The position numbers were made by a program, and so were the translations under genes. The notes beneath the pieces are model-generated. The model did not search any database. It saw only the letters and a list, made by a program, of their open reading frames with translations, and had not been told where the DNA came from. Source: Eledone cirrhosa (taxonomy: Eukaryota > Mollusca > Cephalopoda > Octopoda > Eledonidae). From it: a stretch of 64,000 nucleotides of DNA. Of the stretch, positions 1 to 9,357 are shown piece by piece. Location of the stretch: assembly GCA_964016885.1 (NCBI GenBank), contig OZ024760.1:2545394-2609393 (forward strand). Direction: 5' to 3'. Positions within the stretch are counted from its first letter, which is position 1, and each line of letters starts with the position of its first letter.

Positions 1-136
1 TTTAAAATAAACCATTCTATATCATAGAACAAGGGGTGGTTTGATATCAAAAGGGGTTAACCCTTTCATTGCCATATTTCTTAAGAAAAACACTGCATAT
101 AATTTTCAAATAATTTTCTAAGTAATAAAGAATTAG
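1..136 (+). repeat. dispersed AT-rich ~150-bp repeat, partial copy
   Basis: AT-rich sequence with the phrases ATCATAGAAC, GGTTTGATATCAAAAGGGGT and TAGGAGAGATTTAATAA. These recur, diverged and in the same orientation, at 354-700, 17010-18240, 33641-34181, 35323-35438, 35667-35727, 36112-36302 and 36467-36640. I see no coding potential, no tRNA-like head and no clear ends, so the class of element is unknown. Confidence 0.6.
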
Positions 137-150
137 GAGAGATTTAATAA

Positions 151-339
151 ATATTTCTACTTTTGGCTCAAGGCTAGCAATTATCTCAGTACATTACTGG
201 TATTTTATTTTATCGACCCTGTAAGGATGAAAGGCAAAGTTAATCTCAGCAGGATATGAACTCAGACTGTAAAAGAGCATAACTCTATGCTGCAAAGCAC
301 TGTGTCCAACTCTCTACCGATACTGTCAATCCACCACCT
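151..339 (-). mobile_element. tRNA-derived SINE (family A) with target-site duplication
   Basis: On the minus strand it begins with a tRNA-like head (GGTGGATTGACAGTATCGG) that includes an A-box-like segment. A B-box-like GAGTTCATATCC follows, then the family body GGTTAACTTTGCCTTTCATC (slightly diverged here), GGGTCGATAAAATAAA and a CCAGTAATG-type tail. Perfect 14-bp direct repeats GAGAGATTTAATAA lie at 137-150 and 340-353, which is the signature of LINE-mediated retroposition. The insertion split a copy of the dispersed ~150-bp repeat. Confidence 0.85.
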
Positions 340-353
340 GAGAGATTTAATAA

Positions 354-700
354 TGTAACTAATTCTCTCATTTATTAAGCTAGTGTTGGGTGGGACATAA
401 CTTAACAATGGTTCTTACATAAAATTATTATGGAAAATTTTTAGATAAATATAAACATTATAAAATAAATATTTTTTTATCATAGAACCAGGTTTTGTAA
501 TGGTTTTGTATCAAAAAGGTTAAAAGTTGGTGTCTGGAACATAAATTCATAATGGAAGATTTTAGATAAATGTAAAAACCATAAGATAAACATTACAGTA
601 TGATAAAACCAGGAGCAGTTTCAAATGTTTTGTTATGAAAAGGATTAAAATACCACACTCAATGTGGATTATATCACTGAATATCTGTGAATAAAGAATG
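354..700 (+). repeat. dispersed AT-rich ~150-bp repeat, about two diverged copies
   Basis: It carries GACATAACTTAACAATGG, TTCTTACATAAAATTAT, TTTAGATAAATATAAAC and ATCATAGAACCAGG in order. The same order recurs in the other copies of this family in the window. No gene is visible. Confidence 0.6.
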
Positions 701-1171
701 GCAGTATGATATTTGTGTGTGAAGTGCGATGCTGCATGGTAGCAAAAGATGGGTAGTGACTGCAGAGGTCATGCATAGGCTGAAGAGAAAAGAAGCTACC
801 AGGCTTCATTGGATGTGTGTAATGTAAATGTGAGAGAAAGGCAGAGCCTGGATGAGGAAGAAATAGGGATAAGAGGAATCCAAAGTCGTGTGCAAGAGAG
901 ACAACTGCATTGGTACAGACATATGATGCACATGGAGGATGATCACTGGGTGAAGAAGTGTCAGGAAATTCCAGTGGAAGGAAGCCGCAGCAGAGGTAAA
1001 TGAAGGAAGACATGGGCAGAAGTAGTAAGAGCTGACCTCACATAGATATTGCTCATGAAGGAGATGATAAAGGAATGCAACAAGTGGAGAGGGAGAGAAG
1101 CTGTACTGAGAAGGACCTGTCCAACCCATGCAAACATGGAAAAGCGGACAGATGATGATGATGATGATGAA
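700..1171 (+). pseudogene. 5'-truncated LINE fragment, C-terminal domain of an RTE-like polyprotein
   Basis: Translated in shifting frames, this matches the C-terminal part of RTE-like LINE proteins. A stretch resembling AMLHGSKRWVVTAEVM leads into LHWYRHMMHMEDDHWVKKC and then EIPVEGSRSRGK, followed by a stop in place of the usual RPRKTW; the reading continues as TWAEVVRADL. It corresponds to the last ~150 residues of the LINE at 2351-5807, but the wording EIPVEG is closer to the fragments at 25194 and 35743, so it is a different subfamily. It ends at CAACCCATGCAAACATGG and a (GAT)n tail at 1141-1171. It is dead through stops and frameshifts. Confidence 0.8.
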
Positions 1172-1546
1172 GATCCTGAGGAGATTGGATGGCACATATA
1201 CCCGCCTCTTAATGAGAGTGCAAAACCTATCCTGGAAACGACATCCCACCTTGTCTAAAATCTATGGCAAACTCCCTCGAGCCTCTGCCCTTCTAAAATC
1301 CCAGAGAGCTCAATTTGCTGGCCACTGTCACCGTGCCAGCAATGAAATCATATCCGCTCTCTTGCTCTGGAACCCTGACTCCTGCCTGATTAGGAGTAGG
1401 AAGCTGTCATTCCCTGACGTTATCTCTAGGGATACGGGAATCAGCAGACAGAACCTGGGGGCAGCGATGGGGGACAGGGGATTCTGAGGCATGAGAGTGA
1501 GATCCATCATCTCGACAGTAGTCGACGAGTGGTGGTGGTGGTAGAT
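1172..1546 (+). pseudogene. C-terminal fragment of a second, different LINE polyprotein
   Basis: One plus-strand frame reads LDGTYTRLLMRVQNLSW, then HPTLSKIYGKLP, QFAGHCHRA, ISALLLWNPD and KLSFPDVISRDTGI, and ends MGDRGF before a TGA. From memory, this order (LDG-YTR-L, Y-LP, FAGH, LLLW, FPDV--RDTG, AMGDR) is typical of the C-terminus of another invertebrate LINE endonuclease-reverse transcriptase. The TGA at the end stands where relatives usually have a Trp, and a readable tail (GMRVRSIIST) continues past it, so it looks like a premature stop. The fragment directly abuts the (GAT)n tail of the preceding LINE piece. Confidence 0.7.
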
Positions 1547-1596
1547 GATATAGATGATGATGATGATGATGATGATGATGTTGATGATGATGATTT
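1529..1596 (+). repeat. (GTG)n/(GAT)n microsatellite
   Basis: A GTGGTGGTGG tract passes into (GATGAT)n. It probably grew from the 3' tail of the LINE fragment just upstream. Confidence 0.85.
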
Positions 1597-1894
1597 TTCT
1601 AACTGACTTTCCAAAATTCAAATTGAAAAGAAGTATCTTTGAAAGGAACCTTGAATTGTCAGAGCTGGTAAAACATTGAATTAAAGGTCTTAACCTTTAT
1701 TTCAGTTCTCTGTACTTGAAGTTCTAATCTCACCAAGGTCAGCTTTGACTTTTATACTTTCAGGGTTGACAAATAAAGTACAGGCCCAGAGGCCATAGAT
1801 GGGGAGAATTATTAAGGAGTCATATGGGGTGTGTTGCGGTATTTGATCTAGCTGTATGTGTTCTGAGTTCAAATGCTGCTTCCTCTGACAGACT
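1597..1894 (+). other. unique spacer with a degenerate SINE-A remnant
   Basis: No gene is seen. Between about 1690 and 1775 the plus strand resembles a worn SINE-A body: AAGTTCTAATCTCACC for the B-box, AAGGTCAGCTTTGAC, then GGGTTGACAAATAAAGTAC for the GGGTCGATAAAATAAAGTAC segment. The match is weak and I cannot define the ends. Confidence 0.4.
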
Positions 1895-2350
1895 TGTTTG
1901 ACAGATAGTGTCAGCAATGAAAACATTGGAAACCAATGGAAACCAATGGAAACATTGTTTCTTTGGTCTGATGTGATGATCAGCTCCTTTCCTTTCTTCT
2001 GTCAAAAGTTGTGACCAACAGATAGTAACAACAATGGAAAAACCAATGGAAACATTGTTTCCTTGGTCAGATCTGACAATCTACAGATAGTATCAGCAAT
2101 GGAAAGACTAATGGAAACATTGTTTCCTTGGTCAGATCTGACAATCTACAGATAGTATCAGCAATGGAAAGACCAATGGAAACATTGTTTCCTTGGTCAG
2201 ATCTGACAATCTACAGATAGTATCAGCAATGGAAAGACCAATGGAAACATTGTTTCCTTGGTCAGATCTGACAATCTACAGATAGTATCAGCAATGAAAA
2301 GACCAATGGAAACATTGTTTCCTTGGTCAGATCTGACAATCTACAGATAG
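1895..2350 (+). repeat. 65-bp SINE-related satellite, left segment
   Basis: Regular 65-bp units begin with TATCAGCAATGG at 2091, 2156, 2221 and 2286. Each contains ACCAATGGAAACATTG, TTTCCTTGGTCAGATCTG and ACAATCTACAGATAG. The left part (1895-2090) holds longer variants with a GATCAGCTCC...TTCTGTCAAAAGTTGTGACC insert. The array is broken at 2351 by a LINE and resumes at 5808. Units resemble the body of the SINE-C copy at 22449-22663. Confidence 0.9.
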
Positions 2351-2655
2351 TATCATCATCATCATCATCATCACCGTTTTACGTCCGTTCTTCCACGCTA
2401 GCATGGGTTAGACGGGTTGTCCTGTTGTGGGCAGTGTCTGGTCGGCTGACCATGCCTTGCTCATACAGGAACTGATCTGGCTTGATTTCTACAGCTGGAT
2501 GCCCTTCCTAACACCAACCTCATTTACAGTGAGTGCTGGGTGCTTTTTCGTGGCGCCTACACGTCCACTTTACAGTGTGGGCTGGGTGCTTTTTTGCCGT
2601 GGCACCTCCACGACCACCTTGCGGTGGGGGGGGGGGGGCATATTGTTTATATGCT
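2351..2655 (-). other. LINE 3' UTR and (GAT)n tail
   Basis: On the minus strand this has AAAGCACCCAGCACTCACTG, GAGGTTGGTGTTAGGAAGGG and GGACGTAAAACGG before the (GAT)n tail. A partial internal duplication (GCACCCAGC...CACTGTAAA twice) and a 13-base G run at 2626-2638 of the plus strand are present. The same sequence forms the 3' half of SINE-B copies at 22093, 24034, 24667 and 31889. Confidence 0.85.
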
Positions 2656-3430
2656 TCAGCATGTACCCATGGGAGGTCGGGTACCCTGTATTACTGCGTG
2701 ACGCCAGAAGTCACGGTCGTGTGTCATTGACTTTGAGAGGTGTAGTTGGGTAAGGTCGGCTTTTATCACCTCATCCCAAGTCATCTTGGGTCTCCCCACT
2801 CCGCGGTTTCCATCAACTTCTAGTGCTCTGCACCTTTTTATGCAGCTGTCATCCTTCATACGCATCACATGTCCATACCAGCGTAACCGCCTCTCCTGCA
2901 CGCAGCATTTGATTCCTCTTATGCTCAGTCTCTCTCTCAATTCATTTATGCTTTGTCGTTCACGTATATTACTGTTACACATCCATCGGAGCATGCAGGC
3001 TTCGTTTCTCTCTAATCTACGTAAGTCTTCCACCTTCAGCGCCCAGGTCTCACTACCATGCAACATCGCTGTTCGGATACACGCATCATACAGTCTGCCT
3101 TTCATTCTGAGGGAGAAGCCTTTTGCAGCTAGCAGTGGTAGTAGTTCCCTAAACTTCTTCCATCCCGTTCTTACCCTAGTTATTGTACTTTCTGAGCACC
3201 CACCTCCGTTGCTAATTCGGTCACCTAGGTAGCAGAAGCTGTCTACTGTTTCTACAGGGCCCTCCCAGAGATTGGTGGTACTTGTTTCCTGTGGCTGTTT
3301 GCTTGCTGTTTCAGCACAGCTGCTGCATGTGAATCCTACATTCTTAATTAAGCTTCCTGAGATCCCGCTACATCTCTTGTGTACCCATTGTTTGCATTTG
3401 GGGCAAAGAATGGAGTTCCTACCTACACCT
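2656..3430 (-). pseudogene. LINE polyprotein C-terminal part, displaced by one frameshift
   Basis: Reading the minus strand in the neighbouring frame from about 3430 gives an uninterrupted continuation of the upstream reverse transcriptase to the stop at 2656, about 255 residues. It completes a Cys-rich finger begun before the shift: CPKCKQWVHKRC and FTCSSC, a PHD-like CxxC...CxxC..H..C..CxxC spacing. Then come SFCYLGDRIS, GRLYDACIRTAMLHGSETWAL, ACMLRWMC, RRLRWYGHVMRM and GRPKMTWDEVIKADL. These are the connection and C-terminal domain usual in RTE-like LINE proteins. With the upstream part the protein would be about 1,040 residues, normal for the clade. A single-base indel in a GGAAGGAAAGG purine run is the only lesion I see. 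Confidence 0.85.
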
Positions 3431-5779
3431 TTCCTTCCTACATACTGAGCAAGGCCATTTCCCTGAGGGGATCTGGGTTCTGTTTTCTCGTCTACTTATA
3501 AGGACCTTAGTCTTTGTCATGTTGACTTTGAGGCCCTTTCTCTCTAGTCCCTGCTTCCAGGTTTGGAATTTATTCTCTAGTTCTACCATAGATTCAGCTA
3601 TGAGTGCGAGGTCATCAGCATACAGGAGTTCCCATGGGCATCCGGTCTTAAACTCCTCCGTTATTGCCTGCAGGACTATGATGAACAGGAGAGGGCTAAG
3701 AACAGAGCCCTGGTGGACCCCAACCTGTACGCTAAATTCCTCGCTATACTCATTGCCAATCCTAACTTTGCTGACTGCTCCCCTATACATGGCTTGTACC
3801 GCTTTCACAAGCCATTCATCTACTCCTAGTTTTCTAAGAGCCCACCAGATTACTGCACGTGGAACTCTGTCAAAGGCTTTCTCAAGGTCGACAAATGCCA
3901 AGTAGAGTGGCTTACTTTTAGCTAGGTACTTTTCCTGTAATTGCCTCACAAGGAAGAGCGCATCAGTGGTGCCTTTCCCTGGAACAAACCCAAATTGCAT
4001 CTCGTCTATATTCACCCGGTCCCTAATCAGCTGTGCTATAACTCTTTCTGTTACTTTCATGACCTGGTCCATCAACTTTATACCTCTATAGTTTCCTCTA
4101 TCTAGTGCATCGCCTTTACCTTTGTAGCAGTTGACAATGATGCTACTGCACCAATCTTTTGGTATGGCCCCCTCTAGTATTACCTGGTTAACGATACGTG
4201 TGGTTATAGTGTGACCTACAGACCCAGATGCCTTCAGCATCTCGGCAGCTATACCCGATGGACCGGTTGCCTTCCCTATCTTCATATCTCTGATTGCCTT
4301 ACTTACTACGCTGCCGCTGACTTGTACTGCTGGTCCCTCTATAGGGTCTACGTGGGGTAGGGTCTCTTCTTCCCATGCATTCTCCTCATTTAGTAATCTA
4401 TCATAATGACTCTTCCATGCATCTTTCTTCTCAGCACTTGTGAGGGCAAGCTCACCTTTATCATTCCGGATACACTTCTCTCCAATGACATCACAACTAT
4501 CTCTGACACACTGCCTCGCAATCTTGAATACCTCCTGTTTCTGGTCCTCACGTTGTAAAACATGCTTGAATTTTCTATCCTCTGCTTCCCTCCTAGCTAA
4601 GTATACTTGTCGCCTAGCTTCCCTCTTGGTCTCTATGTAATGTACCCTGCTCCCCCCGTTCTTCCATTCTTTCCATGCCTGTCTCTTGGCCTTGACTGCT
4701 TCATCTACCTTATTGTTCCACCACCAAGTCACTCTCCTCCTGCTTGAGGTCTTACTCCAGCCACAAACCTCATCCGTCGCCTCTAGTAAGTTATTTTTTA
4801 GGAACTCCCAGTTCTCTTCTACGTTAAATGTCTCTATCTGTTCTTCTTTACTGTCGTAGGCGTTGAGTAAAATATCTTTAAATCTGTTACTGGTTGAGGG
4901 GACTTTCAGCTTCCAGATCTTTCTTCTCCAGGTTGGCCTCTGTTTCAGGGCTCGTCTAGTTCTGACCGTGAGGTCGCTGACAACTAAGCTATGTTGGGAT
5001 GTACATTCCTCACTAGGGAAGGCTTTTGTGTTTACGACCGTCCATCTGTCACGTCCTCTGATGAGGATAAAATCTAACTGACTAGAGTGCTCCCCTGATC
5101 TATAGGTGATCAGGTGGTTGTCGGGTTTTTTAAAGTTTGTGTTACATATCGACATGTCATTGGCGTCGCAGAATTCTAGAAGTCTGAATCCTTCCTCATT
5201 CCTTGTGCCAACTCCATGGCCTCCATGTACTCTATTGAAGCCGTCGCAGTGTTTACCTACGTGTCCGTTAAAATCTCCTGCAATGATTAGGAAGTCCTTG
5301 TCGTCTGTTAGAGCAGTAGTGTGTATTAGGGACTCGTAAAACCTATCCTTAAGTTCGTCTGGCAGCCCCGATTGGGGTGCGTAAGCTGATATTATTGTGG
5401 TAATTGTCTTATTCAGGACTAGTCTGAGTTTAATGATTCTTGCATTTACCCTGTACACTGAGATTACTTTATCTACCCACTTGTCAGCTAATAGTATACC
5501 TACACCACCCATCCCATCGTCATTTCCCACCCAGAAAAATTTGTAGCACTGGCTTTTTCCTACAAGGACTCTAGCAGACCCTCCTCTCCATCTAGTCTCT
5601 TGCACACAGCATACATCAACTTCCTTTCGCTCTAGCATTTCTACGATTTCTCCTGCTCTTCCTTTCATTGAGCCTACATTGATGGTACCAACTCGGAGTT
5701 TTGGGCATTTGTCGACACTCGTAGGGGAGGGTCTCTGGGTTGGCGCTTCACGTGGGTGCTTGGTAGCTCGCAGATTCAT
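3419..5779 (-). CDS. LINE endonuclease-reverse transcriptase (main part of the polyprotein)
   Basis: A 786-residue frame. Residues ~28-270 are an exonuclease-endonuclease-phosphatase domain that would nick target DNA: LRVGTINVGS (28-37), QETRW with E61, YAPQSG (133-138), AGDFNGHVG with D169 and N171, LDFI with D236, and SQH (261-263) where classical enzymes have SDH. Residues ~330-470 form a basic, probably helical linker. The reverse transcriptase domain spans about 495-770: ATGPSGI, NYRGIKL, FGFVPGKGTTDA, FVDLEKAFDRVP with the first catalytic Asp (D631), GVHQGSVLSPLLF, and YADDLALI with D722 and D723. All catalytic residues I can place are intact. The frame ends right after CSVC (777-780), the start of a zinc finger, at a frameshift near 3430. 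The start codon at 5779 is the first ATG after the element's 5' end. It would act in target-primed reverse transcription in the nucleus. The protein is intact up to the shift, so the copy looks young. Confidence 0.9.
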   Translation of the reverse strand: MNLRATKHPREAPTQRPSPTSVDKCPKLRVGTINVGSMKGRAGEIVEMLERKEVDVCCVQETRWRGGSARVLVGKSQCYKFFWVGNDDGMGGVGILLADKWVDKVISVYRVNARIIKLRLVLNKTITTIISAYAPQSGLPDELKDRFYESLIHTTALTDDKDFLIIAGDFNGHVGKHCDGFNRVHGGHGVGTRNEEGFRLLEFCDANDMSICNTNFKKPDNHLITYRSGEHSSQLDFILIRGRDRWTVVNTKAFPSEECTSQHSLVVSDLTVRTRRALKQRPTWRRKIWKLKVPSTSNRFKDILLNAYDSKEEQIETFNVEENWEFLKNNLLEATDEVCGWSKTSSRRRVTWWWNNKVDEAVKAKRQAWKEWKNGGSRVHYIETKREARRQVYLARREAEDRKFKHVLQREDQKQEVFKIARQCVRDSCDVIGEKCIRNDKGELALTSAEKKDAWKSHYDRLLNEENAWEEETLPHVDPIEGPAVQVSGSVVSKAIRDMKIGKATGPSGIAAEMLKASGSVGHTITTRIVNQVILEGAIPKDWCSSIIVNCYKGKGDALDRGNYRGIKLMDQVMKVTERVIAQLIRDRVNIDEMQFGFVPGKGTTDALFLVRQLQEKYLAKSKPLYLAFVDLEKAFDRVPRAVIWWALRKLGVDEWLVKAVQAMYRGAVSKVRIGNEYSEEFSVQVGVHQGSVLSPLLFIIVLQAITEEFKTGCPWELLYADDLALIAESMVELENKFQTWKQGLERKGLKVNMTKTKVLISRRENRTQIPSGKWPCSVCRKERCR

Positions 5780-5807
5780 ATTTCATCTATTGATTCAGAG
5801 TTGCTCG

Positions 5808-6770
5808 TATCAGCAATGGAAAGACCAATGGGAACATTGTTTCCTTGGTCTGATCTGACAATCTACAGATAGTATCAGCAATGGAAAGACCAATGGAAAC
5901 ATTGTTTCCTTGGTCAGATCTGACAATCTACAGACAGTATCAGCAATGGAAAGACCAATGGAAACATTTTTTTCCTTGGTCCAATCTCATGATGAGCTCT
6001 TTTGCTTTCTTCTGCCACAAGTTGTGACCAACAAATAGTATCAGCAATGGAAAGACCAATGGAAACATTGTTTCCTTGGTCCAATCTCGTGATCAGTTTT
6101 TTTGCTTTCTTCTGTCACATGTTGTGACTGACAGATAGTATCAGCAATGGAAAGACCAATGAGAACATTGTTTCCTTGGTCTGATCTGACAATCTACAGA
6201 TAGTATCAGCAATGGAAAGACCAATGGAAACATTGTTTCCTTGGTCAGATCTGACAATCTACAGATAGTATCAGCAATGGAAAGACTAATGGAAAAATTG
6301 TTTCCTTGGTCTGATCTGAAGATCAGCTCCTTTCTTCTGCCACAAGTTGTGACTGACAGATAGTATCAGCAATGGAAAGACCAATGGAAACATTGTTTCC
6401 TTGGTCTGATCTGAAGATCAGCTCCTTTCTTCTGCCACAAGTTGTGACTGACAGATAGTATCAGCAATGGAAAGACCAATGGAAACATTTTTTCCTTGGT
6501 CCAATCTCATGATGAGCTCTTTTGCTTTCTTCTGCCACAAGTTGTGACTGACAGATAGTATCAGCAATGGAAAGACCAATGGGAACATTGTTTTCTTGGT
6601 CAGATCTGACAATCTACAGATAGTATCAGCAATGGAAAAAACCAATGGAAACATTGTTTCCTTCATCTGATCTGAAGATCAGCTCGATTCATCTGCCACA
6701 TGTTGTGACTGACAGATAGTATCAGCAATGGAAAGACCAATGGAAACAGTTCCATGGGCTGATCTCATGA
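5808..6770 (+). repeat. 65-bp SINE-related satellite, right segment with ~94-bp variants
   Basis: The array resumes exactly with TATCAGCAATGG. It mixes 65-bp units with longer ones (~90-95 bp) that carry GATGAGCTCTTTTGC, TTTCTTCTGCCACAAG and TTGTGACTGACAGATAG. The longer form keeps the GTGACTGACAGATAG stretch also present in SINE-C (GCGACCGACAGATAG), so it is probably closer to the ancestral unit. Open frames through it are repeat artefacts. Confidence 0.9.
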
Positions 6771-6925
6771 TCACATTCTTTATTTTTTTTGTTTTGTATT
6801 TTTTCCTTCCTGTTATCATTTGTCAAAGAATGGATGTGAAAGGGGTGGGAGTTAGGGAGACAGGATAAGGTTCCTTATCCAACCAGAATTTGGCACCAAC
6901 TGGATTTAAATGGGTCTCTAGTTTA
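6771..6925 (+). other. unique spacer
   Basis: A T-rich then mixed sequence of about 155 bases. I see no gene, SINE box or repeat in it. Confidence 0.5.
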
Positions 6926-7373
6926 ATGTGTATTGTATGTGTGTTGTGTGTTGTGTGTTGTGTGTCTGTGTATATATATTGTGTGGTGTGTGTGGCGTGC
7001 GTCTGTGTATATTGTGTGTGTCTGTGTATGTAGGTGTGCGTCTGTGTGTGGTGTATGTGTTGTGTTTGTTTGTGTGTGTTGGTGTGTGTGTGAGTTGTGT
7101 GTGTCTGTGTATGTTGTGTGTTGGTGTGTGTGTGTGTGTGGTGTATATTGTGTGTGCTGGTGTGTGTCTGTGAGTGTCTGTGTGTGTGGTGTATATTGTG
7201 TGTGCTGGTGTATGTGTGAGTGAGTGTCTGCATCTGTGTATGTTGTGTGTGTGTGTGTGTGGTGTATATTGTGTGTGCTGGTGTGTGTCTGTGTGTGAGT
7301 GAGTGTCTGTGTATGTTGTGTGTCTGAGTGTGTGTGTCTGTGTATGTTGTGTATGTGTGTGTGTGTGTATCTG
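6926..7373 (+). repeat. TG-rich microsatellite/minisatellite
   Basis: Irregular (TG)n with TGTGTCTGTGTATGT and GTGGTGTATATTGTGTG blocks. All three frames are open because the sequence has few stops, not because it codes. Confidence 0.95.
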
Positions 7374-7428
7374 TAAAAAAAGCTCTAGTTAATGACAGAT
7401 TTCTATCTGTAATTAATGAAATTCTTAG

Positions 7429-7701
7429 ATATGTATGTGTGTGTATGTGTGTGTATGTGTGTGTGTGTGCCTGAGTCTATGTGTGCCTATATGTTTCTAT
7501 GTGTGTGTGTGTGTGTGTCAGTATGTGTGTGTCTATGTGTGAATATGTATGTGCCTATATGTGCCTGTGTGTGTGTGTCAGTGTGGGTCTGTATGTGTGT
7601 GTCAGTGTGGGTCTGTATGTGTGTGTCTGTGTCTATGTGTGTGCCTGAGTCTATGTGTGAACATGTGCCTATATGTGTCTATGTGTGTGTGTGTATGTGT
7701 G

Positions 7702-7734
<33 letters not shown>

Positions 7735-8650
7735 GTGTGGGTCTGTATGTGTGTGTCTGTGTCTATGTGTGTGCCTGAGTCTATGTCTGAATATGTATGT
7801 GCCTATGTGTGTGTGTGTATGTGTGCCTGTGTGTGTGTGGGGGGTATGTATGTGTGTGTCTGTGTCTATGTGTGTGTGCCTGTGTGTATGTGTGTCAGTG
7901 TGGGTCTGTATGTGTGTGTCTGTGTCTATGTGTGTATATGTGTGAATATGTGCCTATATGTGTCTATATGTATGTGTGTGTATGTGTGCCTGTGTGTGTG
8001 TGTCTGTGTGTATGTGTGTGTGCCTGTGTGTGTGTGTGTGTGTCAGTGTGGGTCTGTATGTGTGTGTCTGTGTATGTGCGTATATGTGTGAATATGTGCC
8101 TATATGTGTCTAATTGTGTGGGTCTGTGTGTGTTACGTATGTATGTGTGTGTGATGTGTGTATGAATATATGTCTATATATATATGTGTGTGTGTGTGTG
8201 AGGAAGGGGGTGATTATATGTGTGTATGCATATGTTTAAACATGTGATTGAATGCATATATGTGCGCATGGGTATGTATGCATGTGTCTAGAGATGTGTG
8301 TATATGTGTATGGGTATGAGTATATGTGTGTGTATATGTACGTGTGTCTATATGTATGTGTGTGTTTGTGTGTATATTAGTGTATGTATGTGAGCATAAG
8401 TATGAGTATGTGTGTATGCATGTGTATTTGTGTGCATGCATGTAATATATGTATGTTTATGTGAATGGGTATTTGTATGTGTGTGTATGCGTGTGTATTT
8501 ATATGTGTTTGGGTATATGTATGTGTATGTGCATATGTGTTTATGAGTGTGCTTGTATGTATGCGTATATGTATGTGTTTATGCTTGTGTCTATTTGTGT
8601 GCTTGTGTGTATATATATGTGTGTGTGTGTGTGTGTATGTTCAAGACAAC
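7429..8650 (+). repeat. TG/TATG-rich minisatellite
   Basis: Irregular (TG)n with interspersed GTGCCTATATGTG, GTGGGTCTGTATGTG and TGCCTGAGTCTATG phrases. It becomes TATG-rich after about 8170. Separated from the previous TG tract by 55 bases of unique AT-rich sequence (7374-7428). Confidence 0.95.
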
Positions 8651-8670
8651 ACTTTAACGCTTATCTTTCC

Positions 8671-8672
<2 letters not shown>

Positions 8673-8716
<44 letters not shown>

Positions 8717-9004
8717 GGAGAGAGAGCTGGAGGGCAAGATGGAGGGAGAGAGAGAGGTGGAGGGAGAGAGAGCTGGAGGGCAAGATGGAGGGAGAGAGAG
8801 AGGTGGAGGGAGAGAGGGAGAGGTGGAGGGAGAGAGAGAGGTGGAGGGAGAGAGGGAGAGGTGGAGGGAGAGAGGGAGAGGTGGAGGGAGAAGTGGAGGG
8901 AGAGAGAAGGAGGGAGAGAGGGAGAGGTGGAGGGAGAGGGGGGAGAGGTGGAGAGAGAGAGATGGAGGGAGAGATGGAGGGAGAGTGAGAGAGATGGAGA
9001 GAGA
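8673..9004 (+). repeat. (GA)n and GAGGTGGAGGGAGA minisatellite
   Basis: A pure (GA)n run at 8674-8710 leads into irregular units of GAGGTGGAGGGAGAGAGG type. Purine-only for over 300 bases on the plus strand, apart from scattered T and C. Confidence 0.95.
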
Positions 9005-9312
9005 GTGGTGTGTGTTGTGTGTGGTGTGTCTGTGTGTGTGTGTTGTGTGTCTGTGTGTGTGTGTTGTGTGTCTGTGTGTGTGTGTCAATGTAGGTCTGTA
9101 TGTATATTGTGTGTGTCTGTACACAATAATGACAATGATAATGATGATGATGATGTGTGTCTGTGTGTGTCTGTGTGTGTCTGTGTGTGTCTGTGTGTCT
9201 GTGTGTGTCTGTGTGTGTCTGTGTGTCTGTGTGTGTGTCTGTGTGTGTCTGTGTGTGTGTGTGTGTGTGTCTGTGTGTGTGTGTCTGTGTCTCTGTGTGT
9301 CTGTGTGTGTGA
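9005..9312 (+). repeat. (TG)n/TGTC microsatellite with a (GAT)n island
   Basis: GTGTGTCTGTGTG units, interrupted at 9122-9154 by ACAATAATGACAATG and (GAT)n. Confidence 0.95.
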
Positions 9313-9357
9313 TGATCAACATCTTAATGATGTTAAACATTAACAAATCATCTATAC

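Larger units (their letters stand above)
2351..5807 (-). mobile_element. nearly full-length RTE-like non-LTR retrotransposon
   Basis: A minus-strand LINE of about 3.46 kb. From its 5' end at 5807 it has a short leader of 28 bases, one long coding region (5779-2656, broken by one frameshift), a ~300-bp 3' UTR and a (GAT)n tail at 2351-2372. It has no poly(A) tail; it ends in a short simple repeat, as RTE elements usually do. It sits inside the 65-bp satellite. TATC occurs on both sides, either as a 4-bp target-site duplication or as microhomology with the tail. Order and motifs (apurinic-type endonuclease, then reverse transcriptase with YADDL, then RRLRWYGHV) support an RTE-like clade assignment; the exact clade is inferred. 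Confidence 0.9.

Noticed and set aside
8465..9343. Arg/Glu-rich frame over (GA)n
   Set aside because: It is a translation of GAGAGA and GGAGGGAGAG repeats; the opposite strand gives an equally long Ser/Pro/Leu frame.
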